A stretch of 64,000 nt of DNA from Longispora albida DSM 44784 (lineage in GTDB: Bacteria; Actinomycetota; Actinomycetes; Mycobacteriales; Micromonosporaceae), in assembly GCF_000379825.1 (NCBI RefSeq), contig NZ_KB903833.1:311022-375021 (forward strand), in the 5' to 3' direction. Positions 50,110-59,032 of this stretch are shown piece after piece. The notes beneath the pieces are model-generated. The model did not search any database and was not told the origin of the DNA. It worked only from the letters and a program-made list of their open reading frames with translations. A program made the position numbers and the translations under genes. Every line of letters starts with the position of its first letter. Positions within the stretch are counted from its first letter, which is position 1.

Positions 50110-50883
50110 GTGAACAGGCATGACGGACCTGCCGGGCTGGGCTGGGTACCGGAGTCGCCCTGCACGACCGGCTGCCTGCCCGGCCCGGCTGCCGGGCGGG
50201 CGGGGGCCCTGCGCAGGGTGGCCCGGTGGGCCGGGGTGTTCGGCCTGCTGCTCGCCGGGGCCTTCCACCCGCCGGCGCTGCGCAGGCTGGCCAGGGTCCT
50301 CGGGGTACGGGTGTCGCTCCGGGGTTCCTTCGGCCAGGGTGAGCTGATCGTCGCCAACCACATGTCGTGGCTGGACGTCGTGGTGCTGCTGGCCGTGTCG
50401 GAGGCCGCGCCGCTGGCCAAGTCGGAGGTGTCCGGCTGGCCGCTGGTCGGGCGGATCGCCCGCCGGATCGGCACGGTGTTCGTCGACCGTGGCCGGCCGC
50501 GGGCCCTGCCGGACACCGTGGCCACCCTGACGTGGGTGCTGCGGGCCGGGCGGAGCGTGCTGGTGTTCCCGGAGGGCACGACGTGGTGCGGGGCCCAGAT
50601 GGGGCCGTTCCGCCGGGCGGCGTTCCAGGCCGCGATCGAGGCCGGGGCGCGGGTGCGGCCGGTGGCGCTGCGGTACGGCACCCGGGCCGCTTCCTTCGTC
50701 GGCGACGACACGCTGTTCGCCTCGATCGGCCGGATCACGGGCATGCGGCACGTGGACGTCGAGGTCATCGTGCTACCGGGCCTGGAGCCCGACCGGTCAC
50801 GACGCCGGCTGGCGAGCGCAGCGGAGAACGCGGTCCGGGCGGAGCTGGGCCAGCACCAGAGCAAGGAACTCGCCCGGCTGTAG
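50110..50883 (+). CDS. PlsC/OlsA-like lysophospholipid acyltransferase
   Basis: This 257-residue membrane-associated acyltransferase has the catalytic NHMSWLD (HxxxxD) and the FPEGTT substrate-binding motif. An N-terminal hydrophobic helix (GVFGLLLAGAFHPPALR) anchors it. It begins 3 bp after the OlsB-like gene. Together they probably acylate lyso-ornithine lipid or lysophosphatidic acid. Confidence 0.88.
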   Translation: MNRHDGPAGLGWVPESPCTTGCLPGPAAGRAGALRRVARWAGVFGLLLAGAFHPPALRRLARVLGVRVSLRGSFGQGELIVANHMSWLDVVVLLAVSEAAPLAKSEVSGWPLVGRIARRIGTVFVDRGRPRALPDTVATLTWVLRAGRSVLVFPEGTTWCGAQMGPFRRAAFQAAIEAGARVRPVALRYGTRAASFVGDDTLFASIGRITGMRHVDVEVIVLPGLEPDRSRRRLASAAENAVRAELGQHQSKELARL

Positions 50884-50916
50884 GGGTTTGTCCTGTGCCT
50901 TTGACCTTCGCCCTTG

Positions 50917-51078
50917 TATTTGGTCTTGATCTGACCTGAGGTGGCCCGCTGAGGGCGGCGAGGCGCTGGGCCTTCAGCGCGCCTCCGGCACGGCTCGCCG
51001 GATTTTCCGCATACCGGTGTTGTATGCGGGAAATTCGGCAACGCGCGCATCGTCGGCCTCAGCGGGTCGGCACTATAG
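50917..51078 (-). repeat. Nested-hairpin intergenic repeat, copy C
   Basis: The outer arm CCCGCTGAG (50945-50953) pairs with CTCAGCGGG (51058-51066). The inner stem (51003-51014 with 51022-51033, one G-U pair) has the same CGGTGTT loop as copy B. The GATCA-like tail is on the left, next to plsC. The TAGTGCCGACCCG end abuts the pta start, so orientation is opposite to both flanking genes. This copy carries an extra 40-nt arm between the outer and inner stems. Confidence 0.85.
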
Positions 51079-51082
51079 GTAC

Positions 51083-53131
51083 GTGACCACCACTGTCTAC
51101 GTCGCCGGCATGTCCTCCGGCGGAGGGAAGTCGACGATCGCGCTCGGGCTGACCGAGCTGCTGGCCGCGCGGGCCGGGCGGGTCGCGGCGTTCCGGCCGC
51201 TGGCCCAGCCGGGCGGCGACGGCATCCTCGACCTGCTCGCCGGGTACCACGGGCTGCGGGTAGGGCACGGCGCGAGCTACGCGGAGGCCGGGCAGCTCGC
51301 CGGGGCCGGGCGCTCGGAGGAGCTGATCTCCCGGATCGTCGAGCGGTACCACGAGCTGGCGCGGGAGGCCGACGCCGTGGTGGTGGTCGGCTCGGACTTC
51401 GGGTACCAGGACGACCACCAGGAGTTCCCGACCGAGGTCGCGTTCAACGTGCGGCTGGCCGGGGAGTTCGGGGCTGTGCTGATCCCGGTGGTCGACGGGC
51501 GGGGCCGGCCGGTGGAGACCTCGGCGGCAATGGCCAAGAACGCGTTCTACGCCGTCGAGGCGCTCGGCGGGGACGTCCTCGCCGTCATGATCAACCGGGC
51601 GGCCGGGCCGCCGGGGCCGGTGCCGATCACGCTGCCAGTGCCGGTGTACGCGATCCCGGACGAGCCGCTGGTCGCCGCTCCTACTGTCGCCGAGGTCGCC
51701 GCGGCTCTGGGTGGGAGGCGGCTGGCGGGGAGTGCCGACGCGTACAAAAAGAATGTCCTTGATTTTGTTCTCGGGGCCGCGCAGGTGCCCACCTGCCTGG
51801 ACCACCTCAAGGACGGCTCGCTGCTGATCACGCCGGGTGACCGCGCTGATCTGATCGTCGCTGCGCACGCGGTGCACGCTGCGGGAATGGTGTCGCCGGC
51901 CGGGCTGGTGCTGACGCTGGGTGAGACTCCGGACCCGAAGATCACCACCCTGCTGGAACGCCTGGGCGACCTGGCGGTGGTGGGCGTCGACGCGGACAGC
52001 TTCGACACCGTCGCGGCGTGCGCGGGCGTGGAAGGACGGCCGACCGCCGACAACCCGGTGAAGGTGCAGGCCGCGCTGGCGGCGTTCGCGGCAGGTGTGG
52101 ACACGGCCGATCTGTCCACGCGGCTGGCCGCTCCCCCGCCGACGCGCGTGACTCCGCTGATGTTCGAGTACCGCCTGATCGAACAGGCCCGGGCCGACCG
52201 CCGCAAGGTGGTGCTGCCGGAAGGCGGCGAGGAACGCATCCTGCGGGCCGCCGACAGCGTCCTGCGGCGCGGAACAGCCGATCTCGTACTCCTCGGCGAC
52301 CCGGCCCTGATCAACCGCAGGGCGCGCGACCTGGGGCTGGACGTGTCGGGCGCGCTGATCGTGGACCCTGTGACGTCGGCCTGGCGCGACGAGTTCGCCG
52401 CGACCTACCACGAGCTGCGGAAACACAAGGGCTCCACGCTGGACGGCGCCTACGACCGCGTGACGGACGTGAACTACTTCGGCACGCTGCTCGTGCACTC
52501 GGGCCGCGTCGACGCGATGGTCTCCGGGGCCGCGCACACCACCGCCGACACGATCCGCCCGGCCTTCGAGATCATCCGTACCCTGCCCGATGTCTCCGTC
52601 GCCTCCAGCGTCTTCTTCATGTGCCTCGCCGACCGGGTCCTCGTGTACGGCGACTGCGCCGTCAACCCCGACCCGACCGCCGAGCAGCTCGCCGACATCG
52701 CGATCTCCTCGGCGGGGACGGCGGCCAGGTTCGGCGTCGAGCCCCGGGTCGCCCTGCTGTCGTACTCGACCGGCACGTCCGGGGCCGGAGCCGACGTCGA
52801 GAAGGTGTCAGCGGCGGCGAAACTCGTCAGGGAACGCCGGCCCGACCTGCCCGTCGAGGGCCCGATCCAGTACGACGCGGCGATCGACCCGGCCGTGGCG
52901 GCGGCCAAGCTGCCCGGCAGCGCGGTGGCAGGCCACGCGACCGTGCTGATCTTCCCCGACCTGAACACCGGCAACAACACGTACAAGGCGGTGCAGCGTT
53001 CCGCTGGCGCCGTGGCGGTGGGCCCGGTCATCCAGGGCCTGCGGGCGCCCGTCAACGACCTGTCCCGGGGAGCGACTGTGCAGGACATCATCAACACCAT
53101 CGCGATCACCGCCATCCAGGCCCAGTCATGA
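51083..53131 (+). CDS. pta: Phosphate acetyltransferase
   Basis: Pta interconverts acetyl-CoA and acetyl phosphate. The 682-residue protein is the long form: an N-terminal BioD-like P-loop domain (YVAGMSSGGGKSTIALGLTE), a DRTGG domain near 210-330, and the C-terminal catalytic domain (VVLPEGGEERILRAAD, MVSGAAHTTADTIRPAF, IFPDLNTGNNTYKAVQR). The GTG start is only 5 bp after repeat copy C, with AGGT as a weak ribosome-binding site. It overlaps ackA by 4 bp. Confidence 0.95.
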   Translation: MTTTVYVAGMSSGGGKSTIALGLTELLAARAGRVAAFRPLAQPGGDGILDLLAGYHGLRVGHGASYAEAGQLAGAGRSEELISRIVERYHELAREADAVVVVGSDFGYQDDHQEFPTEVAFNVRLAGEFGAVLIPVVDGRGRPVETSAAMAKNAFYAVEALGGDVLAVMINRAAGPPGPVPITLPVPVYAIPDEPLVAAPTVAEVAAALGGRRLAGSADAYKKNVLDFVLGAAQVPTCLDHLKDGSLLITPGDRADLIVAAHAVHAAGMVSPAGLVLTLGETPDPKITTLLERLGDLAVVGVDADSFDTVAACAGVEGRPTADNPVKVQAALAAFAAGVDTADLSTRLAAPPPTRVTPLMFEYRLIEQARADRRKVVLPEGGEERILRAADSVLRRGTADLVLLGDPALINRRARDLGLDVSGALIVDPVTSAWRDEFAATYHELRKHKGSTLDGAYDRVTDVNYFGTLLVHSGRVDAMVSGAAHTTADTIRPAFEIIRTLPDVSVASSVFFMCLADRVLVYGDCAVNPDPTAEQLADIAISSAGTAARFGVEPRVALLSYSTGTSGAGADVEKVSAAAKLVRERRPDLPVEGPIQYDAAIDPAVAAAKLPGSAVAGHATVLIFPDLNTGNNTYKAVQRSAGAVAVGPVIQGLRAPVNDLSRGATVQDIINTIAITAIQAQS

Positions 53132-54207
53132 GCCGGGTGCTCGTCCTCAACTGCGGGTCGTCCTCCGTCAAGTACTCCGTCTTCGACGGCACCCAGCGCG
53201 TCGCCGGCGGGCTCGTCGAACGGGTCACCGACCACACGGCTGCCGTCTCCTCCCTGGAGAACTACTTCGCCGACCCGGAACTGACCGCGATCGGGCACCG
53301 GGTCGTCCACGGAGGTACCCGGTTCCGCGAACCCACCCTGATCAGCGAGGACGTCCTCGCCGCGATCGACGAGCTGACGCCGCTCGCCCCGCTGCACAAC
53401 CCGGCGAACCTGATCGGCATCACCGAGGCCCGCAGGCTCCGGCCCGACCTGCCGCAGGTCGCCGTGTTCGACACGGCGTTCCACCAGACGATCCCGGAAC
53501 ACGCGGCGAGCTACGCGATCGACCGGCACACGGCGGCCAGGCACGGGATCCGGCGGTACGGCTTCCACGGCACGTCGCACCAGTACGTGGCCCGGCAGAC
53601 GGCCGCGCTGCTCGGCTGGCCGGTGAACGAGCTGAACACGATCATCCTGCACCTGGGCAACGGGGCCAGCGCGACGGCCGTCCAGGGTGGACAGAGCGTG
53701 GACACGTCGATGGGCATGTCCCCGCTGGAGGGCCTCATCATGGGCACCCGGCCCGGCGACCTCGACCCGGCCATCCCCATCCACCTGCAACGCGCAGGCC
53801 TGTCGCTCCGCGAGATCGACGAACTCCTCAACCGCCAGTCGGGCCTGCTCGGCCTCAGCGGCATGTCGGACATGCGCGACGTGCTCGGCTCGGACCTGCC
53901 GGAGGCGAAGCTGGCCGTCGAGGCGTACTGCTACCGGGTCCGCAAGTACATCGGCGCCTACCACGCCATCCTGGGCCGCCTCGACGCCATCGCCTTCACC
54001 GCCGGCGTCGGCGAGAACTCAGCAGCGATCCGCGCCCGCGTCCTCGACGGCCTCCAGCCCTTCGGCATCCTCATCGACCCGGCCCTCAACGACGGCCAGG
54101 GCGAACGCGTCATCTCCCCGCCGGGCGCCCGCGTCGCCGTCTGCGTGGTCCCCACCAACGAGGAACTCGAGATCGCCCGCCAGTCGCTTCAGGTGGTAGC
54201 GCGCTGA
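53128..54207 (+). CDS. ackA: Acetate kinase
   Basis: This 359-residue kinase makes ATP and acetate from acetyl phosphate. Conserved parts are LVLNCGSSSVKYSVFD, the GHRVVHGG segment, FDTAFHQTIPEHAASYAI, RYGFHGTSHQYVA and HLGNGASATAVQGG. It is shorter than the 400-residue enterobacterial enzyme because of a deletion after the first strands, common in actinomycetes. It is coupled to pta. Confidence 0.96.
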   Translation: MSRVLVLNCGSSSVKYSVFDGTQRVAGGLVERVTDHTAAVSSLENYFADPELTAIGHRVVHGGTRFREPTLISEDVLAAIDELTPLAPLHNPANLIGITEARRLRPDLPQVAVFDTAFHQTIPEHAASYAIDRHTAARHGIRRYGFHGTSHQYVARQTAALLGWPVNELNTIILHLGNGASATAVQGGQSVDTSMGMSPLEGLIMGTRPGDLDPAIPIHLQRAGLSLREIDELLNRQSGLLGLSGMSDMRDVLGSDLPEAKLAVEAYCYRVRKYIGAYHAILGRLDAIAFTAGVGENSAAIRARVLDGLQPFGILIDPALNDGQGERVISPPGARVAVCVVPTNEELEIARQSLQVVAR

Positions 54208-54250
54208 GGGCGACGTCAGATCAAGATCATTCGGTTGTACTGGCCGGGAA

Positions 54251-55201
54251 TCAGTGCTCCAGCACGATCTTGCCGAACACGTCCCCGGATTCCAGGCGCT
54301 CGAACGCCTTGCGTGCCTCAGCGAACGGGAACACCGAGTCGATCACCGGCCGGATGCCACGGTCCGCGACGAGCTGGAGCAGCGCGGCCAGTTCCTCGCG
54401 GGTACCCATCGTCGAGCCCACGATCTCCTGCTGGAGGAAGAACACCCGGCGGAGGTCCACAGTGGCCAGATGACCGCTCGTCGAGCCGGAGACCACGATC
54501 CGGCCACCCGGAGCCGTGCACTTGATCGAGTGGTCGATCGTCGCAGCGCCCACGGTCTCGATCACGACGTCGACGCGCTCCGGCAGCCGGGCACCCGGCT
54601 CCAGCGCCACCGCCCCGAGCGCCTCGGCCTGCGCCCGCTTGTCCTCGGAACGGCTCGTCGCGTACACCCGGGCGCCGAGCGCCTTGGCGAGCACGATCGC
54701 GGCCGTGGCCACCCCGCCGCCAGCCCCCTGCACCAGCACCGAACCGCCCTCGGGGAGCCGTCCGCGCGTCGTGAGCATCCGGTACGCCGTGAGCCACGCC
54801 GTCGGCAGGCACGCCGCGTCGGCGAAGCTGATGCCGTCCGGGATGTCGATGACGTTGCGGGCAGGCACGCGCACGCGCTCGGCCAGCGTGCCCGGCCACT
54901 TCTCGCTGAGCAGGGAACGCTTCGGGTCGAGGGTCTCGTCGGCACCCTCGCCGATCACCGCGTGCACCAGGACGCGGCGGCCCTCGTACAGCCCGGCGGC
55001 GTCGCAGCCGAGGATCATGGGCAGCGCCTCCGCGCCCAGCCCGACGCCGCGCAGCGACCACAGGTCGTGGTGGTTCAGCGAGCTGGCCCTGACCTCGACC
55101 GTGACCCAGTCCTCCGGCGTGGCCGGCTCGGGCAGCTCCCCCACCTCCAGCGCGGTGAGCGGGGCTTCGGCGTCGATACGGGCTGCGTAGGCGGCAAGCA
55201 T
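54251..55201 (-). CDS. Zinc-binding dehydrogenase / quinone oxidoreductase-like protein
   Basis: This 316-residue MDR-superfamily protein has the N-terminal GroES-like domain (ASSLNHHDLWSLRGVG, LGCDAAGLYEGRRVLV) and the NAD(P)H-binding motif VLVQGAGGGVATAAIVLAKAL. No structural zinc cysteine cluster is present, which puts it with quinone oxidoreductases. The substrate is unknown. Confidence 0.9.
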   Translation of the reverse strand: MLAAYAARIDAEAPLTALEVGELPEPATPEDWVTVEVRASSLNHHDLWSLRGVGLGAEALPMILGCDAAGLYEGRRVLVHAVIGEGADETLDPKRSLLSEKWPGTLAERVRVPARNVIDIPDGISFADAACLPTAWLTAYRMLTTRGRLPEGGSVLVQGAGGGVATAAIVLAKALGARVYATSRSEDKRAQAEALGAVALEPGARLPERVDVVIETVGAATIDHSIKCTAPGGRIVVSGSTSGHLATVDLRRVFFLQQEIVGSTMGTREELAALLQLVADRGIRPVIDSVFPFAEARKAFERLESGDVFGKIVLEH

Positions 55202-55299
55202 GCCGCGAACCTACCAACCGGCCACCGGCCAGACCGTGACCGACGTCACGGGAAGCGCCGGGCGGGCAGCCGCGCCGCCGGAACGGGCACAATGGCCGG

Positions 55300-55776
55300 A
55301 TGCCCGCCATCCCCGCCGCCGACTACCGCAGGGTCCTCGGCCAGTTCCCGACTGGCGTCGTGGTCGTCACCACGGCCGGCCCCAGCGGCCCGGCCGGGCT
55401 GAGCGTCAACGCCTTCTCCGCGGTGTCGCTGCACCCGCCGCTGATCGGTTTCTTCCCCGCGCACACCTCCGGCTCGTGGCCGGTGATCCGGGAGACGGGC
55501 ACGTTCTGCGTCAACATCCTCGCCGCTGACCAGGAGCAGCTGGCCCGGCTGTTCGCGACGCCGGGCGCCGACCGGTTCGCCGGGCTGGAGTACTCGGCGG
55601 CACCGAAGTCCGGCGCGCCGCTCATCAAGGGCGTGGCCGGCTGGCTGGACTGCCGGATCGAGGCGGTCACCCAGGCCGGCGACCACGACTTCGTGCTCGG
55701 CCGGGTGCTCGCCCTCGACACCGACCCGGCCATCGCACCGCTGATCTACCACCGCGGCGGGTACCTGCCCGCGTGA
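55300..55776 (+). CDS. Flavin reductase-like FMN-binding protein
   Basis: This 158-residue protein has the flavin reductase domain (QFPTGVVVVTTAGPSGPAGL, VNAFSAVSLHPPLIGFF, GTFCVNILAADQE). It would supply reduced flavin to a monooxygenase or act alone. Its stop codon is inside a 27-bp perfect hairpin shared with the convergent malic enzyme gene. Confidence 0.92.
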   Translation: MPAIPAADYRRVLGQFPTGVVVVTTAGPSGPAGLSVNAFSAVSLHPPLIGFFPAHTSGSWPVIRETGTFCVNILAADQEQLARLFATPGADRFAGLEYSAAPKSGAPLIKGVAGWLDCRIEAVTQAGDHDFVLGRVLALDTDPAIAPLIYHRGGYLPA

Positions 55777-55827
55777 TTGTGGGACCCCTCATGCTGCCAG
55801 GGCAGCATGAGGGGTCCCACAATCACG
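55772..55827. terminator. 27-bp perfect bidirectional terminator hairpin
   Basis: Perfect 27-bp arms (55772-55798 and 55801-55827) are separated by only AG. The left arm begins within the stop codon region of the flavin reductase gene, and the right arm ends 2 bp before the malic enzyme stop. It is placed to end both convergent transcripts. Confidence 0.85.
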
Positions 55828-55828
55828 G

Positions 55829-56947
55829 TCAGATCGCGGCTGCCACCGCTGCCGCGACGGCCGGGGCGACCCGGGGGTCGAGGGCCGAGGGGATGATCTG
55901 GTCGGGCCGCAGGTCGTCGGCGACCAGCGCGGCGATCGCACCGGCTGCCGCGAGCTTCATGCGCTCGGTGACCCGGGTGGCCCCGGCGTCGAGCGCGCCC
56001 CGGAACACGCCGGGGAAGGCCAGCACGTTGTTGATCTGGTTCGGGAAGTCGGAACGGCCGGTCGCCATCACCTTCACGTGCCGCAGCCCGATCTCCGGGT
56101 GCACCTCCGGCGTCGGGTTGGCCAGGGCGAAGATCGCGCCACCCGGGTTCATCCGGGTGAGCGCCTCCTCGGCGATCTGGCCGCCGGACACCCCGATGAG
56201 GACGTCGGCACCGGCCAGGGCGTCGCCGATGGAGCCGGTGACGCCGCTCCGGTTGGTACGGGAGGCGAGCTCGGCCTTGACGCCGCCACGGTCCTCGCCG
56301 ATCACGCCACGGGAGTCGACGACCACCACATCGCCGACGCCAGCCGCGAGAAGCATGTTCGTGACGGCCACACCGGCCGCGCCAGCACCCGAGATGACCA
56401 CGCGCAGGTCGCCGAGGTCCCGGCTGAGCAGGGCGGCGGCGTTACGGAGCGCCGCGGTGACCACGATCGCCGTGCCGTGCTGGTCGTCGTGGAAGACCGG
56501 GATGTCCAGCACCTCGTCCAGCCGCTTCTCGATGTCGAAGCAGCGCGGGGCGGAGATGTCCTCCAGGTTGATCCCGCCGAACGACGGGGCGAGGGCCCTC
56601 ACCGCCGCGACGATCTCGTCGCTGTCCTTGGTGTCGAGGCAGATCGGCACCGCGTCCACGTTCGCGAACTTCTTGAACAGCGCGGCCTTGCCCTCCATCA
56701 CGGGCAGGGCGGCGCGGGGGCCGATGTCGCCGAGGCCGAGGACGGCAGTGCCGTCGGTGACCACGGCGACGGTATTAGCCGTCCAGGTGTACTCCCTGGC
56801 CAGCGACGGGTCGGCGGCGATAGCCTCGCAAACCTTTGCCACGCCAGGGGTGTACGCGAGGGACAGGTCCTCACGGCTGTCGAGGGCGACAGTCGGCTGC
56901 ATAGCGATCTTGCCGCCGCGGTGCAGGTCGAAAACGGGGTCTGGCAC
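55829..56947 (-). CDS. NAD(P)-dependent malic enzyme (short bacterial form)
   Basis: This 372-residue enzyme oxidatively decarboxylates malate to pyruvate. It has the catalytic Tyr region DLSLAYTPGVAKVC, the metal-binding VFHDDQHGTAIV, and the NAD site VVISGAGAAGVAVTNMLLAAG. The N terminus MPDPVFDLHRGGKI is typical of actinomycetes. The S26-like gene lies 9 bp upstream and may be co-transcribed. Confidence 0.95.
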   Translation of the reverse strand: MPDPVFDLHRGGKIAMQPTVALDSREDLSLAYTPGVAKVCEAIAADPSLAREYTWTANTVAVVTDGTAVLGLGDIGPRAALPVMEGKAALFKKFANVDAVPICLDTKDSDEIVAAVRALAPSFGGINLEDISAPRCFDIEKRLDEVLDIPVFHDDQHGTAIVVTAALRNAAALLSRDLGDLRVVISGAGAAGVAVTNMLLAAGVGDVVVVDSRGVIGEDRGGVKAELASRTNRSGVTGSIGDALAGADVLIGVSGGQIAEEALTRMNPGGAIFALANPTPEVHPEIGLRHVKVMATGRSDFPNQINNVLAFPGVFRGALDAGATRVTERMKLAAAGAIAALVADDLRPDQIIPSALDPRVAPAVAAAVAAAI

Positions 56948-56956
56948 TCCTGGCTC

Positions 56957-57271
56957 CTAGCTGAGGAAAACGGGGGGACCGGGCAGCTGACCGGGCCTCG
57001 GCCACCAGCGGAACAGAACGCGGCCGATCACTGTCGCTGGCCCGAGAGTCTCGGAAGTGTCCCCGCCGAAGGGATTGTCGCTGGTGAGCCACCAGCCGCC
57101 GGGGACCTGCCGCGCTGCCCGCCGCACGACGATCCGGCCGGGGCGGGAGGCGAACTCGGCAACGACCACGTCGCCTGGGCGGATAGCCCGGCCACCACGC
57201 CGCACGAGGACCTCGTCCCCGTCGCGCAGGGTCGGCGCCATTGCCGGCCCCTGGACGAGGACGCTGAACAT
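56957..57271 (-). CDS. S26-type signal peptidase homologue lacking its catalytic residues
   Basis: This 104-residue protein matches the small S24/S26 peptidase fold, similar to the nickel superoxide dismutase maturation protease (VLVRRGGRAIRPGDVVVAEF, WWLTSDNPFGGDTSETLGP). The usual GxSM motif, in which Ser is the nucleophile, reads GPAMAPTL here (Ala in place of Ser). The general-base Lys position reads Arg (IVVRRAAR). No transmembrane helix is present. It may be a binding or regulatory pseudoenzyme. No nickel superoxide dismutase gene is in the window. Confidence 0.75.
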   Translation of the reverse strand: MFSVLVQGPAMAPTLRDGDEVLVRRGGRAIRPGDVVVAEFASRPGRIVVRRAARQVPGGWWLTSDNPFGGDTSETLGPATVIGRVLFRWWPRPGQLPGPPVFLS

Positions 57272-57689
57272 CCACCCACCTTACGCCGCGCGGCCTGTTA
57301 TGGGGAGCTACGACCCGGTGGGCGGAAAGGTTAACCGCCGGTAATTCACGCGCCGGTTCACGAACGCCTTCGTGTACACGCGGAATAGGTGTTGTAAAGG
57401 GCGTGCAATCCGAATGCCGCTCATCAATATCCGGGAGCTGAGCGGGGACTGAGCAGCTCATTCAGCGAATCCGGGCACTGTGGACAAAGGACGGCCGCTC
57501 GCGCCTGGCCCGGCGCGGTATTCCATGATTGTTCATCCAGGCGGGAGTCTTGCGATCAAGGATGTTGGCCGCAAGGATGTTTTGCGGGGCAGGCAAACCG
57601 GGGTAACCCGGACCACCCCATTACCGAACAGCTGACCGCGCCGTTTGGCTACACGTGACCACGACAGCAGCAGGGGGTCGACACACGCC
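57272..57689. promoter_or_regulatory. 418-bp intergenic region between the S26-like gene and the anti-sigma gene
   Basis: No convincing gene is present. The region is less GC-rich than its surroundings and should contain promoters in both directions, including that of the anti-sigma/sigma pair. CCGGGG-TAA-CCCGG near 57597 is a small inverted repeat. I cannot assign a sigma-specific promoter. Confidence 0.4.
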
Positions 57690-58085
57690 ATGACCACCCA
57701 GACGATGACCGATGACATCGTGGAGCTGACCGTCCCCGCCGACGGCGCCTACCTCTCCGTTCTCCGTACCGCCACCGCCGGCCTCGCGGCCCGGCTGAAC
57801 TTCACGCTCGACGAGATCGAGGATCTGCGGATCGCCGTCGACGAGGCCTGCGCGCTGCTCTTACCGGCGGGCAGATCCGCGACCGACACCGACCTGCAGG
57901 CCCGGTTCGACGTCGGCGAGGACAGCCTCGCCGTGTCGATCAGCGCCCCGGCCGGCGTCAGCCTGCCCGACCAGCAGTCCTTCGCCTGGCGGGTGCTCGC
58001 AGCCCTCGTCAACGAGGTGACCGCGGAGGGCACCGGCCCGCTGGCCACGATCCGGATGCTCAAGCGCCGGGCCGCTTCCGGATGA
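57690..58085 (+). CDS. RsbW-like anti-sigma factor (GHKL ATPase type)
   Basis: This 131-residue protein has the anti-sigma kinase fold (LTVPADGAYLSVLRTATAGL, LDEIEDLRIAVDEACALLL, DDLAVSISA-like EDSLAVSISAPA). The N-box asparagine and the glycine boxes of true ATPases are weak or missing, as in the mycobacterial UsfX type. It overlaps the following sigma factor gene by 4 bp, so it is very likely its anti-sigma factor. The STAS protein at 25279 is a possible antagonist. Confidence 0.9.
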   Translation: MTTQTMTDDIVELTVPADGAYLSVLRTATAGLAARLNFTLDEIEDLRIAVDEACALLLPAGRSATDTDLQARFDVGEDSLAVSISAPAGVSLPDQQSFAWRVLAALVNEVTAEGTGPLATIRMLKRRAASG

Positions 58086-59032
58086 CCGCGGCTGTTCTGG
58101 CGGGCACCACCATGATCCCCAGGCCCAGCCGGCCAGCCGAGCCGGCCGGGGCAGCCGGAACAAGCCTCCCCGAGCTGACCGGCCCCTTCCGATACTTTCC
58201 GTCGATTTATCTGGATAAAGCGCCCGAGCCGGAGACCAAGGAGCTGCTGGCGAGGCTCGCCGCGGCCCCGAAGGGCTCCCAGCCGTGGCTCGCGCTGCGC
58301 AACCAGCTCGTCCGCAGGCACCTGCCGCTGGTGAAGGCGCTGGCCCGCAGGTTCCGCGGCAGGGGCGAGGATCTCGAGGACCTGGTGCAGGTGGCCACGA
58401 TCGGCCTGCTCAAGGCGATGGACCGCTACGACCCGGACCGTGGCGCCGAGTTCACCACGTTCGCGACGCCGACCATGACAGGCGAGCTCCAGCGGCACCT
58501 GCGCGACCGGGCCAGCACCCTGCGGCTCCCCCGCCGGATTCAGGAGCTGCGGTCGGCCGCCGTGCGCGCTTCGGGCGAGCTGCACCAGCGGCTCGGCCGG
58601 GCCCCGACGCTGCCGGAGCTGGCCAGGGCCCTGGGCTCACCGGCCGAGGCTGTGGCCGAGGCCCTCGCGAGTGAGCTGTGCACCGTGCCACTCGACAACG
58701 CCGACCGGGCCGACGTCGACCCGGCGCTGGACTCGGTCGAGTTCCGCGCGGCGCTCCGGCCGCTGCTGAGCCGGCTGCCCGCCCGGGAGAAGCGCATGGT
58801 CGCGCTGCGGTTCTTCGAGCACCGCACGCAGTCGGAGATCGCAGCGGAGCTGGGCATCTCCCAGGTGCAGGTCTCGCGGCTGCTGGCGCGGACCCTGAAC
58901 GGGCTCAGGTGCGCTCTGAGCGATGGAAGTCCAGGCCGAGGGCCCGGCGGGTGGGAGCGGCAACCACCATCGCGACCCCGAGAAGGCCCAGCAGGATCAC
59001 CGCAACCCCCAGGACGGGCTGGCCACCCCTGA
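58082..59032 (+). CDS. SigF/SigB-family RNA polymerase sigma factor
   Basis: This 316-residue sigma factor has region 2 (LVRRHLPLVKALARRFRGRG, EDLVQVATIGLLKAMDRYDP, FTTFATPTMTGELQRHLRD), region 3 and region 4 (LPAREKRMVALRFFEHRTQS, IAAELGISQVQVSRLLARTL). This is the stress/sporulation group III layout. About 36 C-terminal residues beyond region 4 are low-complexity and lie antisense to the next minus-strand gene. It is coupled to the anti-sigma gene. Confidence 0.94.
   Translation: MTAAVLAGTTMIPRPSRPAEPAGAAGTSLPELTGPFRYFPSIYLDKAPEPETKELLARLAAAPKGSQPWLALRNQLVRRHLPLVKALARRFRGRGEDLEDLVQVATIGLLKAMDRYDPDRGAEFTTFATPTMTGELQRHLRDRASTLRLPRRIQELRSAAVRASGELHQRLGRAPTLPELARALGSPAEAVAEALASELCTVPLDNADRADVDPALDSVEFRAALRPLLSRLPAREKRMVALRFFEHRTQSEIAAELGISQVQVSRLLARTLNGLRCALSDGSPGRGPGGWERQPPSRPREGPAGSPQPPGRAGHP

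Noticed and set aside
54208..54250. A fourth repeat copy after ackA (GTCAGATCAAGATCA)
   Set aside because: Only the GATCA-like tail resembles the family; no hairpin or conserved end is present.
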